From assembly GCF_000272475.1 (NCBI RefSeq), contig NZ_AKFJ01000005.1, positions 1 through 64,000 of the forward strand: 64,000 bases of DNA. The letters run 5' to 3'. A program made the translations under genes and the position numbers. Positions 9,072-17,526 of this stretch are shown piece after piece. How positions within the stretch are numbered: position 1 is the stretch's first letter; each line of letters opens with the position of its first letter. This DNA is from Novosphingobium sp. Rr 2-17 (GTDB lineage Bacteria; Pseudomonadota; Alphaproteobacteria; Sphingomonadales; Sphingomonadaceae). The notes under the pieces were generated by a model that ran no database searches, was not told the origin of the DNA, and saw only the letters and a program-made list of their open reading frames with translations.

Positions 9072-9607
9072 ATGACTGGCCATCTTCATATAATCACGGG
9101 CGCCCCGGGTCGGGGAAAACCAGCCTGATCGACGCTCTGGCCGCCGAGGGCATACGCCACATGCCGGAGGCCGCCAGGGCGATCATCCAGGATCAGATAG
9201 ACATTGGCGGCACCGCCTTACCGTGGAACGATCGGGAAGCGTTCGCGAACTTAATGCTCGCATGGGAGATGCGATCTTATCGTGACGCAGTGAACGCGCC
9301 CGGGCCGATCATCTTCGATCGTGGCATTCCCGACGTTATCGGCTATCTGCGGCTTTGCGGATTGCCCGTGCCGGCACCAGTGCTGCGGGCAGCAGAGTTG
9401 CGGCGCTACGCGAGCAGGGTGTTCATCGCCCCACACTGGCCGGCTATCTTCGAGCAGGATACCGAGCGCAAGCAGACGCTGGTGGAGGCCGAAGCCACGT
9501 ACCATGCAATGGTGGATGCCTACTTGGGTTTGGGCTACGAGCTTGTCACGCTCCCCCTCGCACCCATAGCAGAACGGGCGAAGTTCGTCCGCGAGCGGAT
9601 CGCCTAG
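9072..9607 (+). pseudogene. AAA/kinase-like ATPase, frameshifted in the Walker A motif
   Basis: The frame opened by ATG at 9072 (MTGHLHIITGAPGRGKPA, then stop) and the frame open from about 9107 join into one protein if one G is added to the GGG run near 9107-9109. That restores GAPGSGKTSLIDALAAEG, a perfect Walker A, followed by the intact downstream part (MPEAARAIIQDQIDIGG..., FDRGIPDVIGYL). The whole resembles small ATP-binding AAA-family or kinase-like proteins of about 180 aa. As written, the gene cannot make a nucleotide-binding protein. A base-call error in the G run is possible; otherwise it is a pseudogene. It sits between a GNAT and an AraC regulator. Confidence 0.7.
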
Positions 9608-9729
9608 CTTCCCATTTCTCGATACGTTTGGGAACGCCCGGGCCTTCCCACTCGACCTTCCTTTGCGAGAAGCCGGCTCCTCGCGGCCTGCCGTTGCGTG
9701 TTCCTCATGGGGGTGCATAATCGTACCTG

Positions 9730-10569
9730 ATGAAAGACGATGCTTTCCATGTGCGATCACTTGAATCGGGGGCAGTGACCGCCGTCGATGCTTATTCAGC
9801 GCGTTCGTTTGCACGCCATATGCATGACGAGTTCGGCGTCGGTCTGGTCACAAGTGGGGCGCAGCGATCGTGGAGCGGACGCGGGCCGGTCGAGGCGGTT
9901 TGCGGTAACCTCATCACCGTGAACCCTGCCGAGCTGCACGATGGGGCTCCGATCGGTTCGAACCGATCATGGTCGATGCTCTATTTCTCGCAGCGCATCG
10001 TCGGCACCCTGGTCGCCGACCTTGACGAAGGGCGAAGCGTGATCCGGGAGCTTCACGCGCCGGTCGTCGACGATCCGCGCCTTGCTGGCCTGTTCGTTGC
10101 GGTGCGCGAGGCCGCGATCCATCCCCAAGGCGAGCCAGCTTTCGAGGAACGGTTGCTGACGCTGTTTGGTCGTTTGTTTGATGTGGTGCAAAGGCCGGCA
10201 GGTCTCCCGCTCTCACGGGTTTCAAGGGTCCGCGAACGGATCGCCGATGCCCCGGCACGTCCCCACGCCCTGTCCGAGCTCGCGGCGCTGGCAGGTCTGA
10301 GCCGCTACCAGACGGTGCGGGCATTCGCGCGGCTGACCGGCCTGACACCCCATGCCTATGTGATGCAGCGTCGCTTGGACATGGCGCGCACGTTGATCCG
10401 GCAGGGCTCCACCTTGGCCGACGCGGCCGTTGAGGCGGGCTTTGCGGACCAGAGCCACATGCACCGCATCTTTGTGGCGCGTCACGGCTTCACACCAGGT
10501 GCCTATGCCAGCGCGGTCCGGCGCGCTCCCGCAATTTCGTTCAAGAGCGTGGCCGCCCGTCACCACTAG
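9730..10569 (+). CDS. AraC family transcriptional regulator
   Basis: 279 aa. The N-terminal half is a cupin-like ligand domain (MHDEFGVGLVTSGAQRSWSGRG..., a typical AraC_binding start). The C-terminal half, about residues 165-265, has the two AraC HTH motifs: HALSELAALAGLSRYQTVRAFARLTGLTPHAY and TLADAAVEAGFADQSHMHRIFVARHGFTPGAY. It binds DNA and usually activates a neighbouring gene in response to a small molecule. The GNAT beginning 35 bp downstream is the likely co-transcribed partner. Confidence 0.88.
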   Translation: MKDDAFHVRSLESGAVTAVDAYSARSFARHMHDEFGVGLVTSGAQRSWSGRGPVEAVCGNLITVNPAELHDGAPIGSNRSWSMLYFSQRIVGTLVADLDEGRSVIRELHAPVVDDPRLAGLFVAVREAAIHPQGEPAFEERLLTLFGRLFDVVQRPAGLPLSRVSRVRERIADAPARPHALSELAALAGLSRYQTVRAFARLTGLTPHAYVMQRRLDMARTLIRQGSTLADAAVEAGFADQSHMHRIFVARHGFTPGAYASAVRRAPAISFKSVAARHH

Positions 10570-10603
10570 TCTCTGCTCGACACGACGCAGGAGGTGCAGG
10601 GAC

Positions 10604-11173
10604 ATGACACAGCGGGATTACGCAGAAGGAGCCATCCGCCGATGCGGCGCGGATGACACCGCCGACATGCTCGCTATCATCAACGCTGCGGCCGAGGCCT
10701 ATCGCGGCATTATCCCGGCCGATCGCTGGCACGAACCCTATATGTCCAGCGACGAATTCGCGTCGGAGCTGGCCAATGGGGTGACGTTCAGCGGCTGCGA
10801 GACACGGGATCGGCTTATAGGTGTGATGGGCGTGCAGCGCTGCCACAACGTGGACCTGATCCGCCACGCCTATGTTCTGCCCGAATGGCAGGGGCAGGGA
10901 ATCGGTGCGCGGCTGCTTGGGCATCTGTGTCAAAATGCCGAAAGGCCGATCCTGATCGGCACATGGGCGGCGGCGGGTTGGGCGATCCGCTTCTACGAAC
11001 AGCATGGCTTCGCGCGTGTCGGTGACGATGACATCGCACCGCTGCTCCGCACCTACTGGACCGTGCCCGAGCGGCAGATCGCCACATCTGTCGTGCTGGC
11101 CTCGCCGCCTCTTGCCGGCGCCGCAGCCGAACAGTTGATAGCTGCGGCGACCGCTACCACTTTCCCAGAATAG
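10604..11173 (+). CDS. GNAT family N-acetyltransferase
   Basis: 189 aa. Acetyl-CoA binding motif in HAYVLPEWQGQGIGARLLGHLCQ (about residues 88-110) and the C-terminal GNAT strand in GWAIRFYEQHGFARVGDDDI. The ATG has AGGAGG and CAGGG upstream. It probably forms a two-gene unit with the AraC regulator. Its last roughly 120 bp overlap the end of the convergent acyltransferase gene on the other strand. Substrate unknown; an antibiotic or amino-acid derivative is typical. Confidence 0.82.
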   Translation: MTQRDYAEGAIRRCGADDTADMLAIINAAAEAYRGIIPADRWHEPYMSSDEFASELANGVTFSGCETRDRLIGVMGVQRCHNVDLIRHAYVLPEWQGQGIGARLLGHLCQNAERPILIGTWAAAGWAIRFYEQHGFARVGDDDIAPLLRTYWTVPERQIATSVVLASPPLAGAAAEQLIAAATATTFPE

Positions 11174-12330
11174 CATCCCCAATCCAGACGATCACGCAGC
11201 CTGAGGAAGGGGCGCTCCACGCACCAGTAAAGAACGGCACCGAAGGCCAGAGCCAGGCTGAGAGCGAGGCCAAGGTGCAGCCAGTCCGGAGAGCCATCAC
11301 CTGCTGGCGCGACGAGATGAAACGCGATTTTGTGTGAAAGGTAGAGACTATAAGCTCCCGTGGCTAAAGCCTTAGCGCCTGGGACATTGTAGCGACCGAT
11401 AAGTGAGCGGCCGTCGGAAGCTCCGGCCACCAACGCAGCAATGCTCCAAGACAAAAGGGGGAACGCGAACATCGTCGGGTACAGTGTGCTGATCTGCTCC
11501 CCAAACCACAGCATTGACGCTCCTATTCCCAGGCTACCCAGCGCAAGCAGGATATTTGGCCTCCACGTCATCTTCCGCCACCAGGAGGGACGAAAGATCT
11601 CGACTGCGGCTATGCTGATCCCTGCGAGGAGCCCATCCAAGCGGCTCCAGGTCGGATAATATATCAGCTTCATGTAACTCAAGGCGCCGGGCGTGCCGGT
11701 CGGGTCAAATGCCTCAGACGAAACGTGGCCCAGCCATAGATAGCCACGCACCACAATCCCCAAGGCAAGGACTGATACAATGGCTGTTATCGTCTTCCTC
11801 GCGCTCGGTTGGGCCGCAAGCAACACCACCGCGATCGGGAAGATCAGATAGAACTGCTCCTCAACACACAGAGACCAGACCTGTGAGAAGGCGGTCCGCC
11901 GATCGACATCGATCAGCAGGTTTTCCGTGAAGGTGAGAAATTGCCAGAAGGGCTGTATCGATGCGCGCTCGCGGATAGCCGGAGCGAGGAAATATATTGC
12001 GAGCAAAACCGTGTAGGCCGGCAGTGTCCGCAGAAGGCGACGGGAGAAAAATTGTCGATAGTCAGGACTTTGGCCCCGTGCAAAGGGGCGAAAAAGTTGG
12101 CTCGCGATCAAGTAACCGCTCAAGACAAAGAACAAATCGACGCCCATCCACCCGAAAGATAGGAACCAGCGGTCCGGGTCCGCAATCAAGCCCATTATGC
12201 TCGCATGGTACAGCATAACCCAGCCAATCGCGATCGCGCGAATGAGGTCCAACCCTGGCTTCCGTGACCACTGTGTAGGCGCGGCGGTGTTAACGGCCAG
12301 CATGCCAGTATTCATTGCGTGGGCTTTCAT
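11053..12330 (-). CDS. Acyltransferase 3 (OafA/NolL type) membrane protein
   Basis: 425 aa. Acyltransferase-3 pattern: an N-terminal helix with LDLIRAIAIGWVMLYHAS (the R...H catalytic region), GWMGVDLFFVLSGYLIASQLF, FSRRLLRTLPAY, VWSLCVEEQFYLIFP, and about ten membrane helices ending in VERPFLRLRD. Such enzymes O-acetylate lipopolysaccharide or exopolysaccharide at the inner membrane. The last roughly 40 residues (SGKVVAVAAAINCSAAAPARGG...) are unlike the family and are encoded opposite the end of the convergent GNAT gene. The original stop may therefore have been lost and the protein extended. Confidence 0.85.
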   Translation of the reverse strand: MKAHAMNTGMLAVNTAAPTQWSRKPGLDLIRAIAIGWVMLYHASIMGLIADPDRWFLSFGWMGVDLFFVLSGYLIASQLFRPFARGQSPDYRQFFSRRLLRTLPAYTVLLAIYFLAPAIRERASIQPFWQFLTFTENLLIDVDRRTAFSQVWSLCVEEQFYLIFPIAVVLLAAQPSARKTITAIVSVLALGIVVRGYLWLGHVSSEAFDPTGTPGALSYMKLIYYPTWSRLDGLLAGISIAAVEIFRPSWWRKMTWRPNILLALGSLGIGASMLWFGEQISTLYPTMFAFPLLSWSIAALVAGASDGRSLIGRYNVPGAKALATGAYSLYLSHKIAFHLVAPAGDGSPDWLHLGLALSLALAFGAVLYWCVERPFLRLRDRLDWGCYSGKVVAVAAAINCSAAAPARGGEASTTDVAICRSGTVQ

Positions 12331-12384
12331 ATGTAGGAGCCCTGCACGCTATCTAGCCGCGCTCCGGCCTGCCAGCGCTTCCCC

Positions 12385-12561
12385 CTAATACGGTTTAACC
12401 GCGCAGCTCCTTTCCTGTGGAAAGTCGATCGTGGTGGTCAGTTCTACCGTCTTTCTTCCCCTTGCAGCCCCCCGAGCCAGAACTCTCACGGCACCATCAT
12501 CCCAATCAAGAAAGCCAGCGGTACGAATGGCGGCAGCGATCGCCAACCTCGCGTCTGTCAT
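12385..12561 (-). CDS. Short hypothetical ORF
   Basis: A 58-aa frame (MTDARLAIAAAIRTAGFLDW...) with reasonable codon use, ending ...RSCAVKPY. No strong ribosome-binding site is seen and no family is recognised. It lies in the 312-bp gap between the acyltransferase and the SPFH operon. It may be a small gene, a relic or chance. Confidence 0.25.
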   Translation of the reverse strand: MTDARLAIAAAIRTAGFLDWDDGAVRVLARGAARGRKTVELTTTIDFPQERSCAVKPY

Positions 12562-12642
12562 AGGCTTTGGACGCAGAATGGTTTGCTGCTTTCTTTCTGC
12601 AGCCTAGCCATTTAGTCTGACTGCAACTTTGGCGGGGACATC

Positions 12643-13662
12643 ATGTTCGACTTTTTGAAGAAGCAGTTCATCGACGTGATCGACTGGATCGAGCAGCCCG
12701 GCGAGTTGGCTTGGCGCGTTCCTTTCGACGGGCGGGAGATTCAGACTGGCGCCCAGCTTACCGTCCGTGAAGGACAGGTGGCGCTCTTCGTAAACGAGGG
12801 GAACCTTGCCGATACGTTCGAGCCCGGATTGCACCGGCTCGATACCGCCAACCTGCCGATCCTCACCAGCTTGATGAACTGGGACAAGGGCTTTGCCTCG
12901 CCGTTCAAGTCCGACGTCGTGTTCCTGTCGTTCAAGGAGCAGCATGGCCTCAAATGGGGCACTGGCCAGCCGGTGACCGTGCGCGATTCTGAATTGGGCG
13001 CTTTGCGTTTGCGGGCGTTCGGGTCCTATTCGTTCCGCATCGCCGCCGTCGATACCTTCGTCGAGCGGGTGGTCGGCACGCTCGAGAGTGTGAGTGTAGC
13101 CGCGCTTGAACCGCAGCTACGGGCCGCGATCCAAACTGCCATTGCCACTGCTCTTGGTGGTAGCGGCGTGCCGTTCCTCGACCTCGCTACCAGCCAGCAG
13201 GCGCTGTCTGAACGCATTCGGGTCGAGGTGGATAAGGCTTTCGCCCAATGGGGGCTCGCCTGCCTCAGTTTCTATGTCGAGAGCATTTCCCTGCCGGAAG
13301 ACGTGCAGGCTCATCTGGACAAGGGCTCGTCGATGCGGGTGCTGGGCGACCTTGGCAACTACACCCGATTCCAGGCGGCCGAGGCAATCGAAGCCGCCGC
13401 CGGACAGGATGGTGGCTCGATCGCCGGGATCGGTGCCGGCGTTGCCGCCGCGACCGCGCTGGGCGGCGCGATGGCGCAAGGACTCGGAGCATCCGGACTG
13501 GGATCACAGGGACTGGGAGCACAGGGACTGAGTGGATCGACCGCTCCTGTAGAAGACCCGATCGCCACGATTGAGAAACTGCACAAGCTGGTGACCCTCG
13601 GCGCGTTGAGTCAGGAAGAGTTCGACGCCAAGAAGGGCGAGCTTCTTTCGCGCATCCGCTGA
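12643..13662 (+). CDS. SPFH-domain (YdjI/virion-core type) protein with C-terminal SHOCT
   Basis: 339 aa. The N-terminal part (MFDFLKKQFIDVIDWIEQPGELAWRVPF) and the following SPFH core (about residues 20-230, including VPFLDLATSQQALSERIRVEVDKAF...GLACLSFYVESISLPED) match the virion-core-protein-like SPFH family. A Gly/Ala-rich linker (about 255-305) with repeated GLG(S/A)QGL units leads to a SHOCT motif (IEKLHKLVTLGALSQEEFDAKKGELLSRI). SPFH proteins scaffold membrane complexes. It is the first gene of an eight-gene unit; GGGG precedes the ATG. Its likely job is to gather DUF4178/DUF350 membrane partners. Confidence 0.85.
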   Translation: MFDFLKKQFIDVIDWIEQPGELAWRVPFDGREIQTGAQLTVREGQVALFVNEGNLADTFEPGLHRLDTANLPILTSLMNWDKGFASPFKSDVVFLSFKEQHGLKWGTGQPVTVRDSELGALRLRAFGSYSFRIAAVDTFVERVVGTLESVSVAALEPQLRAAIQTAIATALGGSGVPFLDLATSQQALSERIRVEVDKAFAQWGLACLSFYVESISLPEDVQAHLDKGSSMRVLGDLGNYTRFQAAEAIEAAAGQDGGSIAGIGAGVAAATALGGAMAQGLGASGLGSQGLGAQGLSGSTAPVEDPIATIEKLHKLVTLGALSQEEFDAKKGELLSRIR

Positions 13663-13684
13663 CGCGCCTTCTCAGGGGGAAGAC

Positions 13685-14347
13685 GTGAGCAATTGCCCTT
13701 CTTGTGGCGCACTGCTGCCCGAGCGCAGCGCGCTGCCTTATGCCACTTGCGCCTATTGCCAGTCGCTGATCCTGCGCACCGGCCTTACGATCGAGGACGT
13801 AGGCAAGGTCGCCGTGTTGCCGCCAGACGTTTCACCGATCGAGCTGGGTACGAGCCTGCTGGTCGAGGGGCTGAAGCTCACCGTCATCGGTCGGGTACGC
13901 TGGGGTTGGCCCGACGGGGCGTGGAACGAGTGGCTGCTGGACGGCGGTGACGGCACCGAGCGCTGGCTGGGCGAGGCCATGGGTGCGTTCATGCTCACCG
14001 CCGCGCAGCCCGCCTTGCTGAAACAGCCCGCCATTGCGAGCTTCGCGCAAGGCGGAGAAATCGCCCTGGGAACCCAGCTCGTGTTCGAAGGCGTTACGCT
14101 CACCGCCATTGATATCAAGCAAGCGCAGTGCCTTGGCAGCGAGGGCGACCTGCCGTTTCCGACCCTGCCGGGGCGGATCATGACCAGCATCGACTTTCGC
14201 GGCCCCAACCGCGAGGCGATGAGCCTGCAGCGTGACGAGCGCGGCGTGTCTGCGTGGCTCGGCTACTACAGCGATCTTGCCTCGCTCAGCCCTGCCAACC
14301 TGCGGGTCTTGGAGGGCTGGGACATGCCCCACGGGTTGGTCCGGTGA
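13685..14347 (+). CDS. Zinc-ribbon DUF4178 protein
   Basis: 220 aa from GTG with GGGGGA upstream. An N-terminal zinc ribbon (CPSCGALLP...CAYCQS, residues 4-25) is followed by a DUF4178 domain (LGTSLLVEGLKLTVIGRVRWGW...WNEWLLDGGDGTERWLGEAMG). DUF4178 proteins occur in SPFH/DUF350 operons and are thought to be cytosolic or membrane-associated adaptors. Its stop overlaps the next start (GTGA), which indicates translational coupling with the second DUF4178 gene. Confidence 0.8.
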   Translation: MSNCPSCGALLPERSALPYATCAYCQSLILRTGLTIEDVGKVAVLPPDVSPIELGTSLLVEGLKLTVIGRVRWGWPDGAWNEWLLDGGDGTERWLGEAMGAFMLTAAQPALLKQPAIASFAQGGEIALGTQLVFEGVTLTAIDIKQAQCLGSEGDLPFPTLPGRIMTSIDFRGPNREAMSLQRDERGVSAWLGYYSDLASLSPANLRVLEGWDMPHGLVR

Positions 14348-15603
14348 CAGCGGTGCGAGCGATCATCTGCCCGCAGTGCGGTGGCGCGCTGGAAGTGCGC
14401 GCGGCCGGCTACAGCGTCAACCTCGCGTGTCAGCATTGTGGATCGCTGCTCGACGTGTCGCGTCCCGAAGTCGCGCTGATCGAGGCGCACAAGCGCGCCG
14501 CGCGGCAGTTTCGCCTCAAGCTTGGCAGGCGGGGCACCCTGTTCGAGGTCGAGTGGGAAGTCGTGGGCGCGCTGGCCCGCAAAGACGAGGCTTATGCCTG
14601 GGACGAATACTTGTTGTTCAACCCTTATGCCGGTTACCGTTGGCTGGTTCTAAGCGGGGCCGAATGGCAGTTCGGCACCATGATGCTCGACCTGCCGGAA
14701 GGCGACGACGACACCGTCACCTGGCGCGGCGAACGCTACATCCGCGACGGTGCCGAGGGCACGACGCGGACGACTGCCGTTCTGGGAGAGTTCTACTGGC
14801 GCGTGCGCAAGGGTGACCGGGTTGCGGCCTGCCTGTTCGAACGCGGCAAAGTGATCCTGTCACGTGAAGATGGCGGCGGGGAAGTGAACTGGACCCAACT
14901 CATTCCGGTTGGGGCCGCGACGGTCAACGCAGCCTTCGGATTGCGCGATCACAAACCGCGTCGCCGCGCTTCCGCCCAGCCTTTCGCTCCCTTCGCCGTA
15001 ACAGCCCGGCCAACCAGCGACCTGTCGGCGATGTTCGCCTTTGCGCTTGGCGCGCTGGTTTTGTTGTTACTGGCGATGGCGTTCATTTCCGGGCCGGTGG
15101 ATCGCGCCTCCGGCAGCATCGATGCGCCTTATGGCAAGACGCGCGAAGGTGTGAAGATTGGCACGATCTCGGTGCAGCGGCCCTACCAGTTCGTAACGGT
15201 GAAGGCTCAGACGGCGAATATCAGCAACACCTGGGTCGATCTCGACTACGCCCTCGTAGACCGCGCAACAGGCCAGTCGATCGACGGCTACGGCATGGTC
15301 GAGCATTATTCCGGTCATGACAGCGATGGTTACTGGAGTGAAGGAACCCTTACCGACACGACCCTCTTCGGACAGGTTCGGCGCGGCACATATGACGTCT
15401 ATGTCGATGCGGCTGCCCATGGCTGGCCATCGGATCCGTCACCCGCTTCGCTGGGCTGGTCTTCGTCGCCGCAGGAAATAACAGTATCGATCCAGGCCGA
15501 GACCGGTGCCTTGCCCTGGGGTAACTGGTGGACAGCGGCCTTGCTGCTGTTCGCATTTCCTTGCCTGGCGCTATGGCATCGGTTCCGGGAGGAGCCTCGC
15601 TGA
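14344..15603 (+). CDS. DUF4178 membrane protein with zinc ribbon
   Basis: 419 aa from GTG at 14344, overlapping the previous stop. Zinc ribbon (ICPQCGG...CQHCGSLLDVS), DUF4178 domain (FRLKLGRRGTLFEVEWEVVGAL...WDEYLLFNPYAGYRWLV), then a membrane helix (about residues 238-257, MFAFALGALVLLLLAMAFI). An extracytoplasmic beta-rich domain (about 260-390) and a second membrane helix at the C-terminus (WWTAALLLFAFPCLALW) follow. The topology puts the ribbon inside and the beta domain outside, suiting a transmembrane sensor. It is paralogous to the preceding gene. The role in the operon is inferred. Confidence 0.78.
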   Translation: MTAVRAIICPQCGGALEVRAAGYSVNLACQHCGSLLDVSRPEVALIEAHKRAARQFRLKLGRRGTLFEVEWEVVGALARKDEAYAWDEYLLFNPYAGYRWLVLSGAEWQFGTMMLDLPEGDDDTVTWRGERYIRDGAEGTTRTTAVLGEFYWRVRKGDRVAACLFERGKVILSREDGGGEVNWTQLIPVGAATVNAAFGLRDHKPRRRASAQPFAPFAVTARPTSDLSAMFAFALGALVLLLLAMAFISGPVDRASGSIDAPYGKTREGVKIGTISVQRPYQFVTVKAQTANISNTWVDLDYALVDRATGQSIDGYGMVEHYSGHDSDGYWSEGTLTDTTLFGQVRRGTYDVYVDAAAHGWPSDPSPASLGWSSSPQEITVSIQAETGALPWGNWWTAALLLFAFPCLALWHRFREEPR

Positions 15604-15749
15604 TGCCATTGCGTTTCGTCCTTTTCATTCTGTGGGTCGCTCTGGTTTTCGCAGGATGCCTCATTGCGTCGTATTATGCGTGGTCGCCGTATTCCAGCGA
15701 GCAGCGCCACACGACCGCCCATGGCATCTACGGCCCCACGCACAAGTGA
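15603..15749 (+). CDS. Small membrane protein of the SPFH-polyamine operon
   Basis: 48 aa (MPLRFVLFILWVALVFAGC...): one hydrophobic helix followed by a short polar tail ending HGIYGPTHK. The ATG overlaps the TGA of the DUF4178 gene. Small single-helix proteins occur at this place in related operons. A cysteine in the helix (VFAGC) could be a lipobox but is not typical. Function unknown. Confidence 0.55.
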   Translation: MPLRFVLFILWVALVFAGCLIASYYAWSPYSSEQRHTTAHGIYGPTHK

Positions 15750-15770
15750 ACCTTCAAGGAGACGTGCCCC

Positions 15771-15980
15771 GTGCTGACACTTTCGATCTTCCTCGCGACC
15801 TTGCTCTACGCGGCGCTGGGCATCGTCATCTTCGTCATTAGTTTCGTGCTGGTGGATAAGCTGACCCCCGGCGAGTTGTGGCGCGAGATCATCGAGCGGC
15901 GCAACACCGCGGTCGCTTTGCTCGCCGGAGCCGTGGCACTAGGCATATCCAATATCATCGCCGCCGCCATTCATGGCTGA
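15771..15980 (+). CDS. DUF350 membrane protein
   Basis: 69 aa from GTG with AAGGAG upstream. Two hydrophobic helices (LTLSIFLATLLYAALGIVIFVISFVLVDKL and AVALLAGAVALGISNIIAAAI) are joined by TPGELWREIIERRN, the DUF350 (YjfL-like) signature; the canonical family is twice this length, so this is a single-repeat form. DUF350 proteins are linked to envelope-stress operons with PspA/SPFH and polyamine or ATP-grasp genes. Its end overlaps the start of the spermidine-synthase-like gene by 8 bp. Confidence 0.8.
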   Translation: MLTLSIFLATLLYAALGIVIFVISFVLVDKLTPGELWREIIERRNTAVALLAGAVALGISNIIAAAIHG

Positions 15981-17526
15981 AACGCAGGCGAATACCGGCG
16001 ACCCTATTGGCGAAGAAAAAGCCCCCGCCTCATTGGCAGTGATCCTGCTCGTCTCGGTGCTGGTGGTGGCGACGTGCGGGCTGATCTACGAATTGCTCGC
16101 CGGAACACTGGCCAGCTATCTCCTGGGCGATAGTGTCACCCAGTTCTCGACGGTCATCGGCACCTACTTGTTCGCCATGGGCGTGGGCAGTTGGATGTCG
16201 CGCCACGTCCGCCGCGACGAACTGGGCGTCTTCGTACGGGTGGAGATCCTGATCGCGGCGATCGGCGGTTGGTCGGCGGCGGGGCTGTTCCTGCTGTTCC
16301 CGCTGGTCGGCGACTTTCGCATCGTGCTTTATGCGCTGGTTCTGGCGATCGGGGTATTGGTGGGGTTGGAGATCCCGCTGCTGATCCGCATCCTGCGCCA
16401 CCGCTTCGCCTTCCGCGAACTGGTGTCCAACGTGCTGACCTACGACTACGTCGGTGCGCTGATCGCCTCGCTGCTGTTCCCGTTGGTGCTGGTGCCCTGG
16501 CTGGGCATGATCCGCACCGGCTTCGTGTTCGGCTTGGCCAACGTGGCCGTGGCGCTGGCGCTGCTGATCGCCCTGCGGCACCAGAGGCGGATCGCTACGG
16601 ACGTGTTCGCGGCGCTGGTGGTCACCGGCAGTCTCGTCGCCGGGCTGATCGCGGCAGACAAGTTGCAGCGCTGGTCGGAAGTCGCCTTCTATGCCGAGCC
16701 AGTAATCTATGCCCGCTCGACTCCGTATCAGCGCATGGTTCTGACTCGGCGCGGCGACGACCTTCGCCTTTACCTCAACGGTAATCTGCAATTTTCCACG
16801 CGCGACGAATACCGTTACCACGAGGCGCTGGTCTGGCCGGTGCTGGGCCGCGTCGCCGATCCACGCAGCGTCCTGATCCTGGGTGGCGGTGACGGTCTGG
16901 CAGCACGAGAGGTCTTGCGCGATCCGCGCGTGCAGCAGGTCACGCTAGTCGATCTCGATCCCGCGATGACCAGCTTGTTTCGCGACACGCCGCAACTGGC
17001 GGCCCTCAACGCCAGGTCGCTGTCCTCACCGCGCCTGGAGGTGCGCAACGCGGATGCTTTTCGCTGGGTTCGCCAGGCGCGTGGGACGTACGACGCCGTT
17101 ATCGTCGATTTCCCTGATCCCACCGAGTTCTCGTTGGGCAAGCTCTATACCGAAACCTTCTACCGCGAGGTTGCGCGCCTGCTCGCGCCCGACGGGGTGA
17201 TGACCGTCCAGAGCACTTCGCCGCTGGTGGCGCCTACATCCTATTGGACCGTTGCCAGCACCTTGGAGGCCGCTGGGCTACAGACACGCGGCTATCACGC
17301 CTATGTGCCCAGCTTTGGCGAATGGGGCTTCACGCTTGCCGCGCACCGCCAACTCGCCGACGCGGTGAGGCTGCCCCGGCACTTGCGTTTCCTGACCCCG
17401 TCGAGCGAACGGGCGATGTTCGACTTTCCGCCCGACATGGCCCGCCGCCCGGCCCCGGTGAACCGTCTCGACAATCAGGCGCTCGTCCGCAGTTTCGCGC
17501 GGGAGTGGGGCCGCTATGAAGGTTGA
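15973..17526 (+). CDS. Membrane-fused polyamine aminopropyltransferase (spermidine synthase-like)
   Basis: 517 aa. The N-terminal half (about residues 20-225) has seven or so membrane helices. The C-terminal half is a spermidine synthase fold with VLILGGGDGLAAREVLRD (dcAdoMet site), TLVDLDPAMTSLF, LEVRNADAFRWV and DAVIVDFPDPTEFSLGKLYTETFYREV (catalytic DxxDP-type loop). It would move an aminopropyl group from decarboxylated AdoMet to an amine acceptor. AdoMet decarboxylase, which makes the donor, is encoded two genes downstream, so donor and transferase are paired. The membrane half distinguishes it from housekeeping SpeE. Its stop overlaps the next start. Confidence 0.88.
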   Translation: MAETQANTGDPIGEEKAPASLAVILLVSVLVVATCGLIYELLAGTLASYLLGDSVTQFSTVIGTYLFAMGVGSWMSRHVRRDELGVFVRVEILIAAIGGWSAAGLFLLFPLVGDFRIVLYALVLAIGVLVGLEIPLLIRILRHRFAFRELVSNVLTYDYVGALIASLLFPLVLVPWLGMIRTGFVFGLANVAVALALLIALRHQRRIATDVFAALVVTGSLVAGLIAADKLQRWSEVAFYAEPVIYARSTPYQRMVLTRRGDDLRLYLNGNLQFSTRDEYRYHEALVWPVLGRVADPRSVLILGGGDGLAAREVLRDPRVQQVTLVDLDPAMTSLFRDTPQLAALNARSLSSPRLEVRNADAFRWVRQARGTYDAVIVDFPDPTEFSLGKLYTETFYREVARLLAPDGVMTVQSTSPLVAPTSYWTVASTLEAAGLQTRGYHAYVPSFGEWGFTLAAHRQLADAVRLPRHLRFLTPSSERAMFDFPPDMARRPAPVNRLDNQALVRSFAREWGRYEG

